This document shows positions 24,664-32,892 of a DNA stretch of 64,000 nt, piece after piece. This DNA is from Lachnospiraceae bacterium (lineage in GTDB: Bacteria; Bacillota; Clostridia; Lachnospirales; Lachnospiraceae). The stretch lies in assembly GCA_017428265.1 (NCBI GenBank), contig JAFRRD010000041.1, positions 1 to 64,000 of the forward strand. The letters run 5' to 3'. Position 1 is the stretch's first letter, and every line of letters starts with the position of its first letter. Below the pieces are notes generated by a model. That model was not told where the DNA came from, did no database searches, and saw only the letters and a program-made list of their open reading frames with translations. Both the position numbers and the translations under genes were made by a program.

Positions 24664-24693
24664 CTTGACAAGCCTCCAAGCTTATGTTATGGT
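24664..24693 (+). promoter_or_regulatory. predicted tRNA-Pro promoter
   Basis: TTGACA (24664-24669), 18 bp, TATGGT (24688-24693), with TG one base before the -10. Confidence 0.5.
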
Positions 24694-24715
24694 TTTTACA
24701 GGCGAAAGCCTGTTT

Positions 24716-24789
24716 CGGAGCGTGGCTCAGTTTGGTAGAGCGTCCGGTTAGGGACCGGGAGGTCGCAGGTTCGAATCCTGTCGCCCCGA
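24716..24789 (+). tRNA. tRNA-Pro (AGG)
   Basis: A full cloverleaf: D stem GCTC/GAGC, anticodon stem TCCGG/CCGGG with loop TTAGGGA (anticodon AGG at 24750-24752), T stem GCAGG/CCTGT with TTCGAAT. The acceptor CGGAGCG / CGCCCCG has one A-C mismatch at pair 4-69. CCA is not encoded. Confidence 0.9.
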
Positions 24790-24791
24790 CT

Positions 24792-24816
24792 ATCCTACGC
24801 GAGTAGGATTTTTTTG
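24792..24816 (+). terminator. terminator after tRNA-Pro
   Basis: A 7-bp stem ATCCTAC / GTAGGAT with a GCGA tetraloop, then T8. Confidence 0.85.
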
Positions 24817-24827
24817 TTTCCAAGGTG

Positions 24828-24989
24828 ACTGTTCAGCCTGTTCGGCAGCAAAGAATCGTTGGGAAGCTTGCTTACCAAAACGATTCTTTGATGACGAAAG
24901 GTGCCGACAGGCACCGCCGCTCATGAGCAAAAATATGATTACCTATCTTTTTTTCAAAATTATATTTTTGCGAATTGAGGATGAACAGT
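24828..24989 (+). other. hairpin-rich spacer, possible structured RNA or small mobile relic
   Basis: An outer pair ACTGTTCA (24828-24835) / TGAACAGT (24982-24989) encloses three hairpins. One has 12-bp arms (24849-24860 / 24879-24890), one is GGTGCC-GACA-GGCACC (24900-24915), and one is GCAAAAATAT (24927-24936) with its complement at 24962-24971. No open frame is present. The right part overlaps the likely promoter of tRNA-Arg, so the element may be DNA-level (miniature transposon relic) rather than RNA. Confidence 0.4.
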
Positions 24990-24995
24990 TATATA
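24968..24995 (+). promoter_or_regulatory. possible tRNA-Arg promoter
   Basis: TTGCGA (24968-24973), 16 bp, TATATA (24990-24995), only 7 bp before the mature tRNA. Confidence 0.4.
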
Positions 24996-25002
24996 CTTCC
25001 GT

Positions 25003-25076
25003 GCGTCAGTAGCTCAGTCGGATAGAGCATCGGTCTTCTAAACCGAGGGTCGCAGGTTCGAATCCTGTCTGACGCA
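25003..25076 (+). tRNA. tRNA-Arg (TCT)
   Basis: Acceptor GCGTCAG / CTGACGC fully paired, D arm GCTC/GAGC, anticodon stem TCGGT/ACCGA with loop CTTCTAA (anticodon TCT), T arm GCAGG-TTCGAAT-CCTGT. CCA is not encoded; a T-run follows. Confidence 0.95.
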
Positions 25077-25106
25077 GTCTTTTTTTGTCCGGGATACGTT
25101 AAAATC

Positions 25107-25134
25107 TTGCATTTCCGCGATCGTGTGATATGAT
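25107..25134 (+). promoter_or_regulatory. predicted promoter of the TetR-family gene
   Basis: TTGCAT (25107-25112), 16 bp, TATGAT (25129-25134), preceded by TGA (extended -10). Confidence 0.6.
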
Positions 25135-25167
25135 ACGGATAACAAGCTTCACCTTTTAGGAGTGGAC

Positions 25168-25707
25168 ATGCCGAAAATCATCCTGAATCTTCGGGAGAAT
25201 ATCCTGAAGGAATCCAAAAAGATCCTGAAAACGGAAGGCTACGAAAAGCTGACGGTCCGCAGGGTCGCAAAGCTCTGCGGCGTTGCCGTGGGCACGGTCT
25301 ATAATTATTTTCCTTCCAAGGAAATGCTGACGGCAGGCGTCATGCTGGACGACTGGAACAAAAGCCTCGGAGACATGCGGAAGGCCGCCCTTGCGGCAGC
25401 TTCGCCGATGAAGGGCCTCGAAGAGATCTGCAGCCTGATCAGGCGTTTCGTCGGGGAGTACACGGAGACCTGGGAACAGTACCGCTCGCGCGGCGTGAAC
25501 AATGCGCAGTCGCCCTACCGCCACCAGATCCTGGTCACGCAGATCGCGGAAGCCGTCACGGTCCTTCTCGAGCGCTTCGGCGGCATTTTCTGCGAACAAC
25601 TGCCGGCTTTCCTGGCCGAGAACCTGCTGATCCTGGCTTCGGGAAGCGAAGAGGACATGGCCAAGGCGGCACCGATCTTCGAGAAACTCCTCGCCAAAAC
25701 CGAATAA
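25168..25707 (+). CDS. TetR/AcrR-family transcriptional regulator
   Basis: A 179-residue protein with an N-terminal helix-turn-helix of TetR type (LTVRRVAKLCGVAVGTVYNYFPSKEML, residues about 28-54). The all-helical C-terminal ligand/dimer domain has no recognised family. ATG 25168 lies 5 nt after TTAGGAG; a GTG at 25162 overlaps the Shine-Dalgarno sequence and is less likely. It is monocistronic, bounded by its own promoter and terminator. It probably regulates itself or a nearby gene, but no palindromic operator was obvious at its promoter. Confidence 0.88.
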   Translation: MPKIILNLRENILKESKKILKTEGYEKLTVRRVAKLCGVAVGTVYNYFPSKEMLTAGVMLDDWNKSLGDMRKAALAAASPMKGLEEICSLIRRFVGEYTETWEQYRSRGVNNAQSPYRHQILVTQIAEAVTVLLERFGGIFCEQLPAFLAENLLILASGSEEDMAKAAPIFEKLLAKTE

Positions 25708-25719
25708 GGACTTAAGCCG

Positions 25720-25752
25720 CAGCGGAGCCGTGTGCTCCGCTGTGATTTTTTT
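25720..25752 (+). terminator. terminator after the TetR-family gene
   Basis: A 9-bp stem CAGCGGAGC / GCTCCGCTG with a 5-nt loop, then TGATTTTTTT. Confidence 0.85.
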
Positions 25753-25761
25753 GTGAAGTGG

Positions 25762-25790
25762 TGGAAATATCCTGCCCGGTCTGCTATGCT
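25762..25790 (+). promoter_or_regulatory. predicted promoter of the two-component operon
   Basis: TGGAAA (25762-25767), 17 bp, TATGCT (25785-25790), with TGC before the -10. Confidence 0.5.
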
Positions 25791-25822
25791 TGAGACCGAC
25801 AGATTTATTTCCGGAGGATATG

Positions 25823-26494
25823 ATGGAAAACGCGAAAGTGATGATCGTTGACGATGAGGACCGGCTGCGCAGCCTGGTCAGGGATTTCCTGATCCGGGAC
25901 GGGATCCGGACGCTGGAGGCGAGCGACGGAGAAGAGGCGCTGACGCTGTTTTTTGCCAATAAAGACGTGAGTGTGATCATTCTGGACGTGATGATGCCGA
26001 AACTTAACGGCTGGCAGGTCCTGGAGGAGATCCGCCGCTACAGCAACGTGCCCGTCATCATGCTGACGGCGCTCGCGGACGAACAGGACGAACTCAAGGG
26101 CTTCCGCCTCGGCGTGGATGAATATGTGACGAAGCCCTTCAGCCCGCGGGTCCTGGTTGCGCGGGTAAGGTCCATCCTGAGACGCAGCGAGGAGGCAGCG
26201 CCGGAGGTGCTGGAGGCGCCCGGCCTGACGCTGAACAAGACGAGCCGGGAGGTCATTGCCGACGGCGTGAAGGTCGATCTGTCCCTCAAGGAATTCGAAC
26301 TGCTGACCTATTTCATGGAGAATCCGGGGACGGCGCTGTCCAGGGAGAACATCCTGAACCATGTGTGGAACTACAATTATTACGGGGACGCCCGCACCAT
26401 CGACACGCACGTGAAGACCCTGCGCAGCAAGATCGGCAGCCGGGGCGAGTGCATCAAGACCATCTGGGGCGTGGGGTACAAGTTCGAGGCGTAA
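25823..26494 (+). CDS. OmpR/PhoB-family response regulator
   Basis: A 223-residue protein. The receiver domain has the acidic pair VDDED near residue 10, the phosphoacceptor Asp55 in ILDVMMPKLNGW, and the switch lysine in EYVTKPFSP. The C-terminal winged helix has LSLKEFELLTYF, TALSRENILNHVWNYNYYGDARTID and VWGVGYKFE-like IWGVGYKFEA. ATG 25823 is 5 nt after GGAGG; a second ATG 3 nt upstream is too close. The stop is 1 nt before the kinase start, so translation is coupled. Target genes are unknown. Confidence 0.94.
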   Translation: MENAKVMIVDDEDRLRSLVRDFLIRDGIRTLEASDGEEALTLFFANKDVSVIILDVMMPKLNGWQVLEEIRRYSNVPVIMLTALADEQDELKGFRLGVDEYVTKPFSPRVLVARVRSILRRSEEAAPEVLEAPGLTLNKTSREVIADGVKVDLSLKEFELLTYFMENPGTALSRENILNHVWNYNYYGDARTIDTHVKTLRSKIGSRGECIKTIWGVGYKFEA

Positions 26495-26495
26495 G

Positions 26496-28133
26496 ATGAA
26501 GAAACTGTCGGTACAGACAAAATATGCCCTGGTCCTGGCGGCGATCCTGGTGGTCCTCGTCGGGCTGCAGCTGCTGTTCAACCATGTCTTCATGGAGAAA
26601 TATTACCTGAATCGCAAGCTGGACCGGATCGAGGAAATCCGAACGCTGGTGCTGGACTATGCCGAAAAAAGCATTGCCGGCGCGGATACCGCGGACTGTG
26701 AACTGAAGCTCCGGACCGCCTGCGAAGCCGCCGGCATCGATGCGATGATCCTGAATACGGAAGGGCCGCAGGGCGTGATCGTGTTCAGCAACAGCTCGGA
26801 GCAGGGCGGCGGTCCCGGGCGCCTTTTTGACGCGTTGGGCGGCCGGCGCGGCCAGGATGAACTGGCGGTCTACAAGGAAGGCGGGAATTACCGCATTTAC
26901 CGGACGAAGGATGCCTTCACCGGGACCGAGCAGATCGACTGCGTGGGCTTTGTCGTGTCCTCCGATGCGGCCGGAAGCAGGACCGGGCAGGTCCAGCCGG
27001 ATGTCGTATTTTCCGAAGACGGCTACTATTACGTGATGACCGTGGCGGTCGCCGAGATCGCCGAGACGGCGGACATTTACAACCGCCTGCTGATCCGCAT
27101 CGGCCTCGTGACCCTGCTCGTGGGCGCCGTGACGATGTATCTGGTCTCGGGCAGGCTGACCCGGCCCATCAAGCAGATGACGACCCTGAGCCGCAAGATG
27201 GCCGGCCTGGATTTCTCCGAGCGCTGGACCGGCGGCGACGGCGATGAGATCCACACCCTCGGCGTCAACATGAACGAGATGGCGACGAAGCTGGAGACGG
27301 CGATCGAGAACTTAAAGAGCGCGAACGGGCAGCTGGCCGAGGACGTTGCGGAAAAGGACGAGATCGACCGCCAGCGGCGCGAACTGCTGTCCAATATTTC
27401 CCATGAACTGAAGACGCCGATCGCGGTGATCCAGGGCTATGCCGAAGGTCTGAAAGACGGCATCAGCGAGGATCCGGGCATGCGTGAGCACTACTGCGAA
27501 GTGATCATGGACGAGGCGGTCAAGATGGACCGCATGGTGCGCCGGCTCCTGGTGCTGGACGAAGTGGAATCGCGTGCGGCAGCGGCAAGGGAGCGTTTCG
27601 ATCTGGCGGACATGGCCCGCGGCGAAGCGGAAGCCTTTGCCCTGCGCAGCCGCGAAAACGGCATCACGCTTGAGGCGGAAGTGCCGGATGAACTAATCAT
27701 ATATTCTGACGATTACCTCTGGGAGCAGGTGCTGCAGAATTACCTGAGCAATGCCTTCCAGTATGTGAGCGCAGGCGGAACGGTGCGTGTCCGGGCAGAA
27801 AAAAACGCCCGGGAAGGCGTCAGAGTGACGGTGTTCAATACGGGCAGCGCGATCCCGGACGAGTCTTTGGACAAGATCTGGAACAAGTTTTACAAGGTGG
27901 ATAAGGCCCGCACGCGTGCCTACGGCGGCAGCGGCATCGGCCTGTCGATCGTACAGGCGGCAATGGAACGGCTCGGCGGCAGCTGCGCGGCGGCGAACGT
28001 CGAAGGCGGCGTGGAATTTGCCGCGGAACTGGACGGCTGCCTTGAGCCTCCGGCGGATGAGCCGGACGGCAGCCTGCTTCCGGCTGACCCTGAGCCGGAC
28101 GAACCCGGTACGGAGCCGGCGGAAGAAGCGTGA
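26496..28133 (+). CDS. sensor histidine kinase
   Basis: A 545-residue kinase. Two membrane segments (about 12-30 and 200-222) bracket an extracytoplasmic sensor domain of roughly 170 residues. A HAMP domain with RPIKQMTTLSRKMAGLDF follows, then a HisKA box LSNISHELKTPIAVIQGYAEGL (phospho-His303) and an ATPase domain with NYLSNAFQYVS, NTGSAIP and YGGSGIGLSIVQAAM. The C-terminus has a Pro/Glu/Asp-rich tail after the catalytic domain that is not typical. The sensor domain gives no clue to the signal. It forms a tight pair with the upstream regulator and faces DUF5721 convergently with a 12-bp gap. Confidence 0.94.
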   Translation: MKKLSVQTKYALVLAAILVVLVGLQLLFNHVFMEKYYLNRKLDRIEEIRTLVLDYAEKSIAGADTADCELKLRTACEAAGIDAMILNTEGPQGVIVFSNSSEQGGGPGRLFDALGGRRGQDELAVYKEGGNYRIYRTKDAFTGTEQIDCVGFVVSSDAAGSRTGQVQPDVVFSEDGYYYVMTVAVAEIAETADIYNRLLIRIGLVTLLVGAVTMYLVSGRLTRPIKQMTTLSRKMAGLDFSERWTGGDGDEIHTLGVNMNEMATKLETAIENLKSANGQLAEDVAEKDEIDRQRRELLSNISHELKTPIAVIQGYAEGLKDGISEDPGMREHYCEVIMDEAVKMDRMVRRLLVLDEVESRAAAARERFDLADMARGEAEAFALRSRENGITLEAEVPDELIIYSDDYLWEQVLQNYLSNAFQYVSAGGTVRVRAEKNAREGVRVTVFNTGSAIPDESLDKIWNKFYKVDKARTRAYGGSGIGLSIVQAAMERLGGSCAAANVEGGVEFAAELDGCLEPPADEPDGSLLPADPEPDEPGTEPAEEA

Positions 28134-28145
28134 TCCTGCCGTGAC

Positions 28146-28628
28146 TCAGATGAGCCCGAGGCGGCTCAGATAATTCTCAATATAGTGATCCCAGGCCTTC
28201 TCCCACGTCTTGTCGAGGGAGAAGGTCTTCTGCATGCAGCCGCTGGTGAGCATCAGCTCGTCCTTGGCGTAGCGGATGTTGAGGTAGAAGCCTTCCACGT
28301 TGGAACCGTCCTCATCCGGTGAGGCCTGGGCGAGGATCTCGCGGACCTGCTCCTCCGGCAGCTTCAGCACGACGGAGAAACTTTTCGGCGCCTGTCCCCG
28401 CACGAGCTGGAGCGCGATCGGCCGCAGCTCCTTCCAGCTGACGCAGGCGGCTTCCTTCGCGGAAAGACCGTCTTCGGGATTGGAAGAGCCTTCCGCTGAG
28501 TTTCCGTTAAAATCTGTCCTGAAAGCGGTCACAAAGTGCGCCTCCGGTACCAGAAAGGCGTCGAAGGTCGGTTCGGCGAAGAGCTGTTTATTGAATTCGC
28601 GCAGTTTTTTCGGACTGAAACGGATCAT
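28146..28628 (-). CDS. DUF5721-like protein of unknown function
   Basis: A 160-residue soluble protein resembling a family (DUF5721) of mainly Lachnospiraceae proteins. Shared features are an N-terminal FDAFLVPEAHFVTAF-type block, a central SWKELRPIALQLVRG block, and a C-terminal FYLNIRYAKDELMLTSG plus KTFSLDKTWEKAWD block. No catalytic motif, membrane segment or signal is seen, and no function is known to me. AAAGGAACAATAAA precedes the ATG. Family assignment is from memory of sequence pattern. Confidence 0.65.
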   Translation of the reverse strand: MIRFSPKKLREFNKQLFAEPTFDAFLVPEAHFVTAFRTDFNGNSAEGSSNPEDGLSAKEAACVSWKELRPIALQLVRGQAPKSFSVVLKLPEEQVREILAQASPDEDGSNVEGFYLNIRYAKDELMLTSGCMQKTFSLDKTWEKAWDHYIENYLSRLGLI

Positions 28629-28735
28629 TTTATTGTTCCTTTGCGTTATTGCGCAGGTCCTGCCTGCTTTTTTTAACTATATAGCACATTTTCCTTAAAA
28701 AAACAAAACATCCTTACTCATCATGATTATTCATC

Positions 28736-28764
28736 TTGAAACTTCGGCATAAAGATGCTATGAT
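28736..28764 (+). promoter_or_regulatory. predicted promoter of the TRAP-TAXI operon
   Basis: TTGAAA (28736-28741), 17 bp, TATGAT (28759-28764), with TGC before the -10. Confidence 0.65.
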
Positions 28765-28869
28765 TAACGCAAATAAAGCGGAACGGATCAGCGGAAGAAA
28801 AAGCCGAAAGGCATTTTCTTCATGAAACGCACGGTCCGGAACGTTCCGCATAGAAAAAGGAGAGAAAAA

Positions 28870-29838
28870 ATGAAAAAACTGTTAGTCGCTGTTCTTTCCG
28901 TGGTTCTCGTACTGTCGCTCGCTGCCTGCGGCGGCAAGGCGGAAAAGAAGGAACTGACCCTCGCGACCGGCGGCACCTCGGGTACCTACTACGCCGTCGG
29001 CAACACCATGGCTACCGTGCTGAACGATCACCTGACGCTGTCCAAGCTGAACGTGACTTCCACCGGCGCTTCGAAAGCGAACGTGCAGTTAGTCACCGGC
29101 GGCGACGCCCAGCTCGCCATCCTGCAGTCTGACGTTCTGAACTATGCCCACACCGGCACCGGCGGAGAGTCGATGTTCGAAGGCAAGCCCGAAGCCAAGG
29201 GCAAATGGATCGCCGGCCTTTACAATGAGACCGTCCAGATCGTTGCCACCGGCGACATCAAGAGCGTTGCCGATCTGAAGGGCAAAGCCGTCTGCGTCGG
29301 CGACGTCGGATCCGGCACTGCCCTGAACGCTGCTCAGGTTCTGGAAGCCTACGGCATGAGCTTCAGCGATGTGAAGGTCATCAACGCTTCCTTCGGCAAC
29401 GGCGCCGACATGATCAAGAACGGTACCTGCGACGCGGCCTTCACGGTCGCCGGCGCTCCTACGTCCGCTCTGACCGACCTGTTCGCGACTGCCTCTGCCA
29501 ACCTGAACCTGCACATGCTGTCCCTGGATGCGGACGCTGTCGGCTTCCTGACCAAGAACTATCCTTTCCTGGTCCAGGAAGATCTTCCGGCCAACACCTA
29601 CAAGGGCCAGACCGAACAGGTGACCTGCGTGGCCGTCAAGGCCGTTCTGGTTGCTTCCGAAGATGTGAGCGCGGATGCCGTGTACGAACTGACCAAGGCT
29701 CTGTTTGACAACAATGCTGCCCTGAAAGCCGGCCATGCCAAATTCGACGGCCTGACCGCTGCCAAGGCAATCGACGGCTCCTTCGACCTGCATCCCGGTG
29801 CAGAGAAGTACTACAAAGAAGCCGGCGTGATCAAATAA
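28870..29838 (+). CDS. TAXI-family TRAP transporter solute-binding lipoprotein
   Basis: A 322-residue binding protein. A lipoprotein signal ends SLAAC (Cys20). The TAXI-type start follows (TLATGGTSGTYYAVGNTMA), then NETVQIVATGDIKSVADLKGK, VGDVGSGTALNAAQVLEAYG and CDAAFTVAGAP. It captures a solute (often dicarboxylates, glutamate or similar; not predictable here) for the fused permease encoded downstream. ATG 28870 follows AAAGGAGAG. First gene of binding protein - DUF1850 - permease. Confidence 0.93.
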   Translation: MKKLLVAVLSVVLVLSLAACGGKAEKKELTLATGGTSGTYYAVGNTMATVLNDHLTLSKLNVTSTGASKANVQLVTGGDAQLAILQSDVLNYAHTGTGGESMFEGKPEAKGKWIAGLYNETVQIVATGDIKSVADLKGKAVCVGDVGSGTALNAAQVLEAYGMSFSDVKVINASFGNGADMIKNGTCDAAFTVAGAPTSALTDLFATASANLNLHMLSLDADAVGFLTKNYPFLVQEDLPANTYKGQTEQVTCVAVKAVLVASEDVSADAVYELTKALFDNNAALKAGHAKFDGLTAAKAIDGSFDLHPGAEKYYKEAGVIK

Positions 29839-29861
29839 TCTCTGCTGAAAGTGTCTTTGCC

Positions 29862-30350
29862 GTGTTAACGAAAAAGCACTTCGGCAAAGCCGCCGCAATC
29901 GCATTGGCCCTTGCGGCGGCTTTCCTCATTGCGACGCTTTGTTTCGGGCGCCACTATCTGACGCTGCGGGATCAGAGCGGCAATTTGTATGCCAGATTCC
30001 CGATGGAAGAAGGCGGGGCCTTCGCGGTGACCTTCATCCATTCAGTCAATCTGTATCCCCTGACGGATTATTATGAGATCCATGATAAGACCATCTACGT
30101 GGAGGCAACAAAATACGAGGCATTCGGCGCAGGCGTTCAGACCGAACTCAATCCGGGTGAGGTCCTGACGTATACCGATGATGGCGCGATGCTGATCACT
30201 GGTATTCATCAGGATCGCACCGGCGTAAGCTATCTTGTCGGTACCGTATTTGATCATGTCCTGACGGTCAACGGTACGGAGATCAGTCTGCGGGATCTGT
30301 GCGGACGCAACGCCAAAGTGATTTTCAACTATGAATTCATGCTGTTTTAG
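29862..30350 (+). CDS. DUF1850-domain protein of the TRAP-TAXI operon
   Basis: A 162-residue protein with one N-terminal membrane segment (AAAIALALAAAFLIATLCF). The extracytoplasmic DUF1850 domain includes FIHSVNLYPLTDYYEI and a C-terminal VNGTEISLRDLC. The frame begins with GTG (29862) and a poor Shine-Dalgarno sequence, suggesting coupling to the upstream gene 23 bp away. DUF1850 proteins are found between TAXI binding proteins and fused permeases; their role is not known to me. Confidence 0.82.
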   Translation: MLTKKHFGKAAAIALALAAAFLIATLCFGRHYLTLRDQSGNLYARFPMEEGGAFAVTFIHSVNLYPLTDYYEIHDKTIYVEATKYEAFGAGVQTELNPGEVLTYTDDGAMLITGIHQDRTGVSYLVGTVFDHVLTVNGTEISLRDLCGRNAKVIFNYEFMLF

Positions 30351-30394
30351 GACGGCAGAACATTATTTAAACCATTTTTACAGGAGGTTTCCCG

Positions 30395-32365
30395 ATGTCC
30401 GAACTGGATCCTAAATTCCCGGATCAGCAGCCGGAAGTGCAGCCTGCAGGCGAAACAGGCTCCCAGGCCGAAGTGGACGAGATCATGAAGAAGTACGACC
30501 GTGAGTCGAACGTGCGTGTCTGGGAAGGCGCGCCGAAGATGATCATCCGGTTCGTCATGGCGGCGTTCATGCTGCTCATGATCTACATGAACATGTGGGC
30601 CAAGTGGAGCGGCCAGATCCGCTGCTGCGTATTCCTGGGCTGCCTTGTTCCTTTCTGCTTCCTTATCTACCCGATCAAGAAGGGCGACGTGCGCGTCAAC
30701 CACATGCCCTGGTATGATATCATTCTGGCGATCGTCGGCGCCGTGCCGTTCTTCTACTATGTGATCAACTTCGAGAAGATCGTGAACATGGGCATGAACA
30801 TCGGCACGCCGGAGAAGATCATGGCCGTCATCGGCGTCCTGGTCATTTTCGAATGCTGCCGCCGTTCCGTGGGTATCCCGATCCTCTGCGTGGTCGGCTT
30901 CTTCATCTGCTACACCCTGTTCATCAGCGGCAAGTCGATGAAGTTCATGCTCTACAACCTGTTCTACGCGAATGACATGGGCATGCTTTCCACCCCGATC
31001 TCGGTCTGCTCGACCTTCATCGTCCTCTTCCTGCTGTTCGGTTCCTTCCTGGAAGCGACCGGCATTTCGAACTTCTTCATCGACTGCGCGAACGCGCTGG
31101 TCGGCTGGGCCTCCGGCGGTCCCGCTAAGGTCGCCGTCGTGTCCTCCGCCCTCTGCGGCATGGTGTCCGGCTCCTCCGTCGGCAATACCGTTACCACCGG
31201 TTCCGTGACCATCCCGATGATGAAGCGCACCGGCTACCCCGGCGAGTTCGCCGGCGCCGTCGAAGCGGCTGCCTCCACCGGAGGACAGATCATGCCCCCG
31301 ATCATGGGCGCCGCAGCCTTCATCATGGCTGAAATGACTCAGACCGATTACTCCAAGATCATCGTCCGCGCGATCCTTCCGGCCTGCCTGTATTTCACCG
31401 GCATCTTCCTGATGGTACACTTCACTGCGAAAAAGCTGGGTCTGAAGGGCCTGGAGAGAAATACGCTGCCGAAGTGGAAAAAGCTCCTGCCGAAGATCTA
31501 CATGCTGGTCCCGCTGGTCGCCCTCGTCGTCATGATCGTGAACGGCCAGACGCTGGCCAAGAGCGCCTGCATTGCCTCGCTGCTCTGCATCGCCGTCAGC
31601 CTGATCAACAAGGACAACCGGATGACCCCGATGGGCCTCGTGAAGGCGCTTGAAGGCGGTGCGAAGAATACGATCTCGATCGCCATGGCCTGCGCCGTCG
31701 CCGGTATGATCGGCGGCTGCATCACCATGACCGGTCTGGCTGCGAAGCTGATCACCGGTGTCGTGAAGCTGTCCAACGGCCACCTGATCATCGCCCTGTT
31801 CCTGACGATGCTCTGCTGCATCATCCTCGGCATGGGCGTGCCGACCACCGCGAACTACGTCATCATGGCGTCCACCTGCGCGCCGATCCTGATCAACGGC
31901 ATGAGCGTGCACGTGCTGGCGGCCAACCTCTTCGTGTTCTACTTCGGCATCGTGGCGGATATCACGCCGCCTGTTGCCCTGGCGGCCTACGCAGGGGCCG
32001 CCATCGCGAAGTCGAACCCGATGAAGACGGCGTTCAATGCCACGAAGCTGGCTATCGCCGCGTTCATCATTCCGTACATCTTCGTGTACAACAACGTGCT
32101 GATCTTCGTCGGCGAGTTCTCCATCGTTGACGCTGTCCTGGCCGTGGCAACCTGCTTCCTGGGCATGTACGGCATCTCGATCGGTCTGACCGGCTTCTTC
32201 AAGGCGAACACGACGATCATCGAGAGGATCCTCTTCCTGGCCGGCGGTTTCTGCATGATCATCCCCGGCTGGACGACCGACCTTATCGGCCTCGGCCTGC
32301 TGGCTGCGGCGATCGTGCTGAACATGCTTCGTGCAAAGAAAGCCGCCCCGACTGCGGCGGCCTGA
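30395..32365 (+). CDS. TRAP transporter permease, fused small and large subunits
   Basis: A 656-residue polytopic protein of the '4TM/12TM fusion' type used with TAXI binding proteins. A hydrophilic N-terminus of about 50 residues precedes membrane segments 55-170 (DctQ-like). The DctM-like domain follows, with FLLFGSFLEATGISNFFID, SGSSVGNTVTTGSVTIP, GGQIMPPIMGAAAFIM and LGMGVPTTANYVIMAS, the expected substrate-loop signatures. It would drive solute import with an Na+ or H+ gradient. RBS AGGAGG. A terminator follows. Confidence 0.95.
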   Translation: MSELDPKFPDQQPEVQPAGETGSQAEVDEIMKKYDRESNVRVWEGAPKMIIRFVMAAFMLLMIYMNMWAKWSGQIRCCVFLGCLVPFCFLIYPIKKGDVRVNHMPWYDIILAIVGAVPFFYYVINFEKIVNMGMNIGTPEKIMAVIGVLVIFECCRRSVGIPILCVVGFFICYTLFISGKSMKFMLYNLFYANDMGMLSTPISVCSTFIVLFLLFGSFLEATGISNFFIDCANALVGWASGGPAKVAVVSSALCGMVSGSSVGNTVTTGSVTIPMMKRTGYPGEFAGAVEAAASTGGQIMPPIMGAAAFIMAEMTQTDYSKIIVRAILPACLYFTGIFLMVHFTAKKLGLKGLERNTLPKWKKLLPKIYMLVPLVALVVMIVNGQTLAKSACIASLLCIAVSLINKDNRMTPMGLVKALEGGAKNTISIAMACAVAGMIGGCITMTGLAAKLITGVVKLSNGHLIIALFLTMLCCIILGMGVPTTANYVIMASTCAPILINGMSVHVLAANLFVFYFGIVADITPPVALAAYAGAAIAKSNPMKTAFNATKLAIAAFIIPYIFVYNNVLIFVGEFSIVDAVLAVATCFLGMYGISIGLTGFFKANTTIIERILFLAGGFCMIIPGWTTDLIGLGLLAAAIVLNMLRAKKAAPTAAA

Positions 32366-32377
32366 ATGAAATAAGGC

Positions 32378-32410
32378 AAAGGGCGCCGGCTCACGCAGCC
32401 GGCGCCTTTC
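32378..32410 (+). terminator. terminator after the TRAP operon
   Basis: A 10-bp GC-rich stem GGCGCCGGCT / AGCCGGCGCC with a 5-nt loop, flanked by AAAG and CTTTCTTT. Confidence 0.8.
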
Positions 32411-32482
32411 TTTATGCATTCGGATGAACATTTTCCTGTCTGCCGGCGCCGGAAGTCTTTGTTTACCTGCGGTTGATGCGGC

Positions 32483-32511
32483 TTGACAAAAGCGCCGATC
32501 TGTGCTAAAAA
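32483..32511 (+). promoter_or_regulatory. predicted pheST promoter
   Basis: TTGACA (32483-32488), 17 bp, TAAAAA (32506-32511), with TGTGC just upstream. Confidence 0.65.
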
Positions 32512-32519
32512 TGCACTGT

Positions 32520-32815
32520 TATACGCCAAATGCGATGACGGAGACGGTACAGGAAGCCTTTCCCTCCAGAGAAGAAGAGCCGGCGGCTGAGAGCTCTTCG
32601 GGCAAAACTCCTGTAAATTCACTCCCGAGCAGCCCCCCGAACCGGCAGGCAGAAAGCCCGCCGCAGTAGTACGGGCCGGTTACGCCCCGTTACAGGCGAA
32701 ATCAAGAGCCGCCCTGCGGCCGCACAGAATGCTGTGCGGACCGGAAGGCGGAATAAGGGTGGTACCGCGGAGATGCAGCTTCGTCCCTTCGGAGGGATGC
32801 GGCTGTTTTTATTTT
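32520..32815 (+). promoter_or_regulatory. T-box leader, specifier TTC (Phe)
   Basis: Stem I pairs GGAG (32540-32543) with CTCC (32622-32625) and ACAGGA (32549-32554) with TCCTGT (32609-32614). Between them lies AA-A-TTC-A, so the specifier is TTC at 32618-32620. The T-box sequence AGGGTGGTACCGCGG is at 32756-32770. The terminator is a 13-pair stem with one mismatch (32776-32805) followed by TTTTTATTTT. Uncharged tRNA-Phe would favour read-through into pheS. It fills most of the 527-bp gap before pheS. Confidence 0.93.
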
Positions 32816-32892
32816 GCCGCAGGCCCGGGCGGGCCGCGTCATTTGCGGCGCTTCGCCGTCAACTCTGCGGAAGGATGAATGAGGAGAGCGTC

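Noticed and set aside
30347..32431. 694-codon antisense frame opposite the TRAP permease
   Set aside because: It is His/Asp/Arg-rich with no domains and is the shadow of a well-supported membrane protein.
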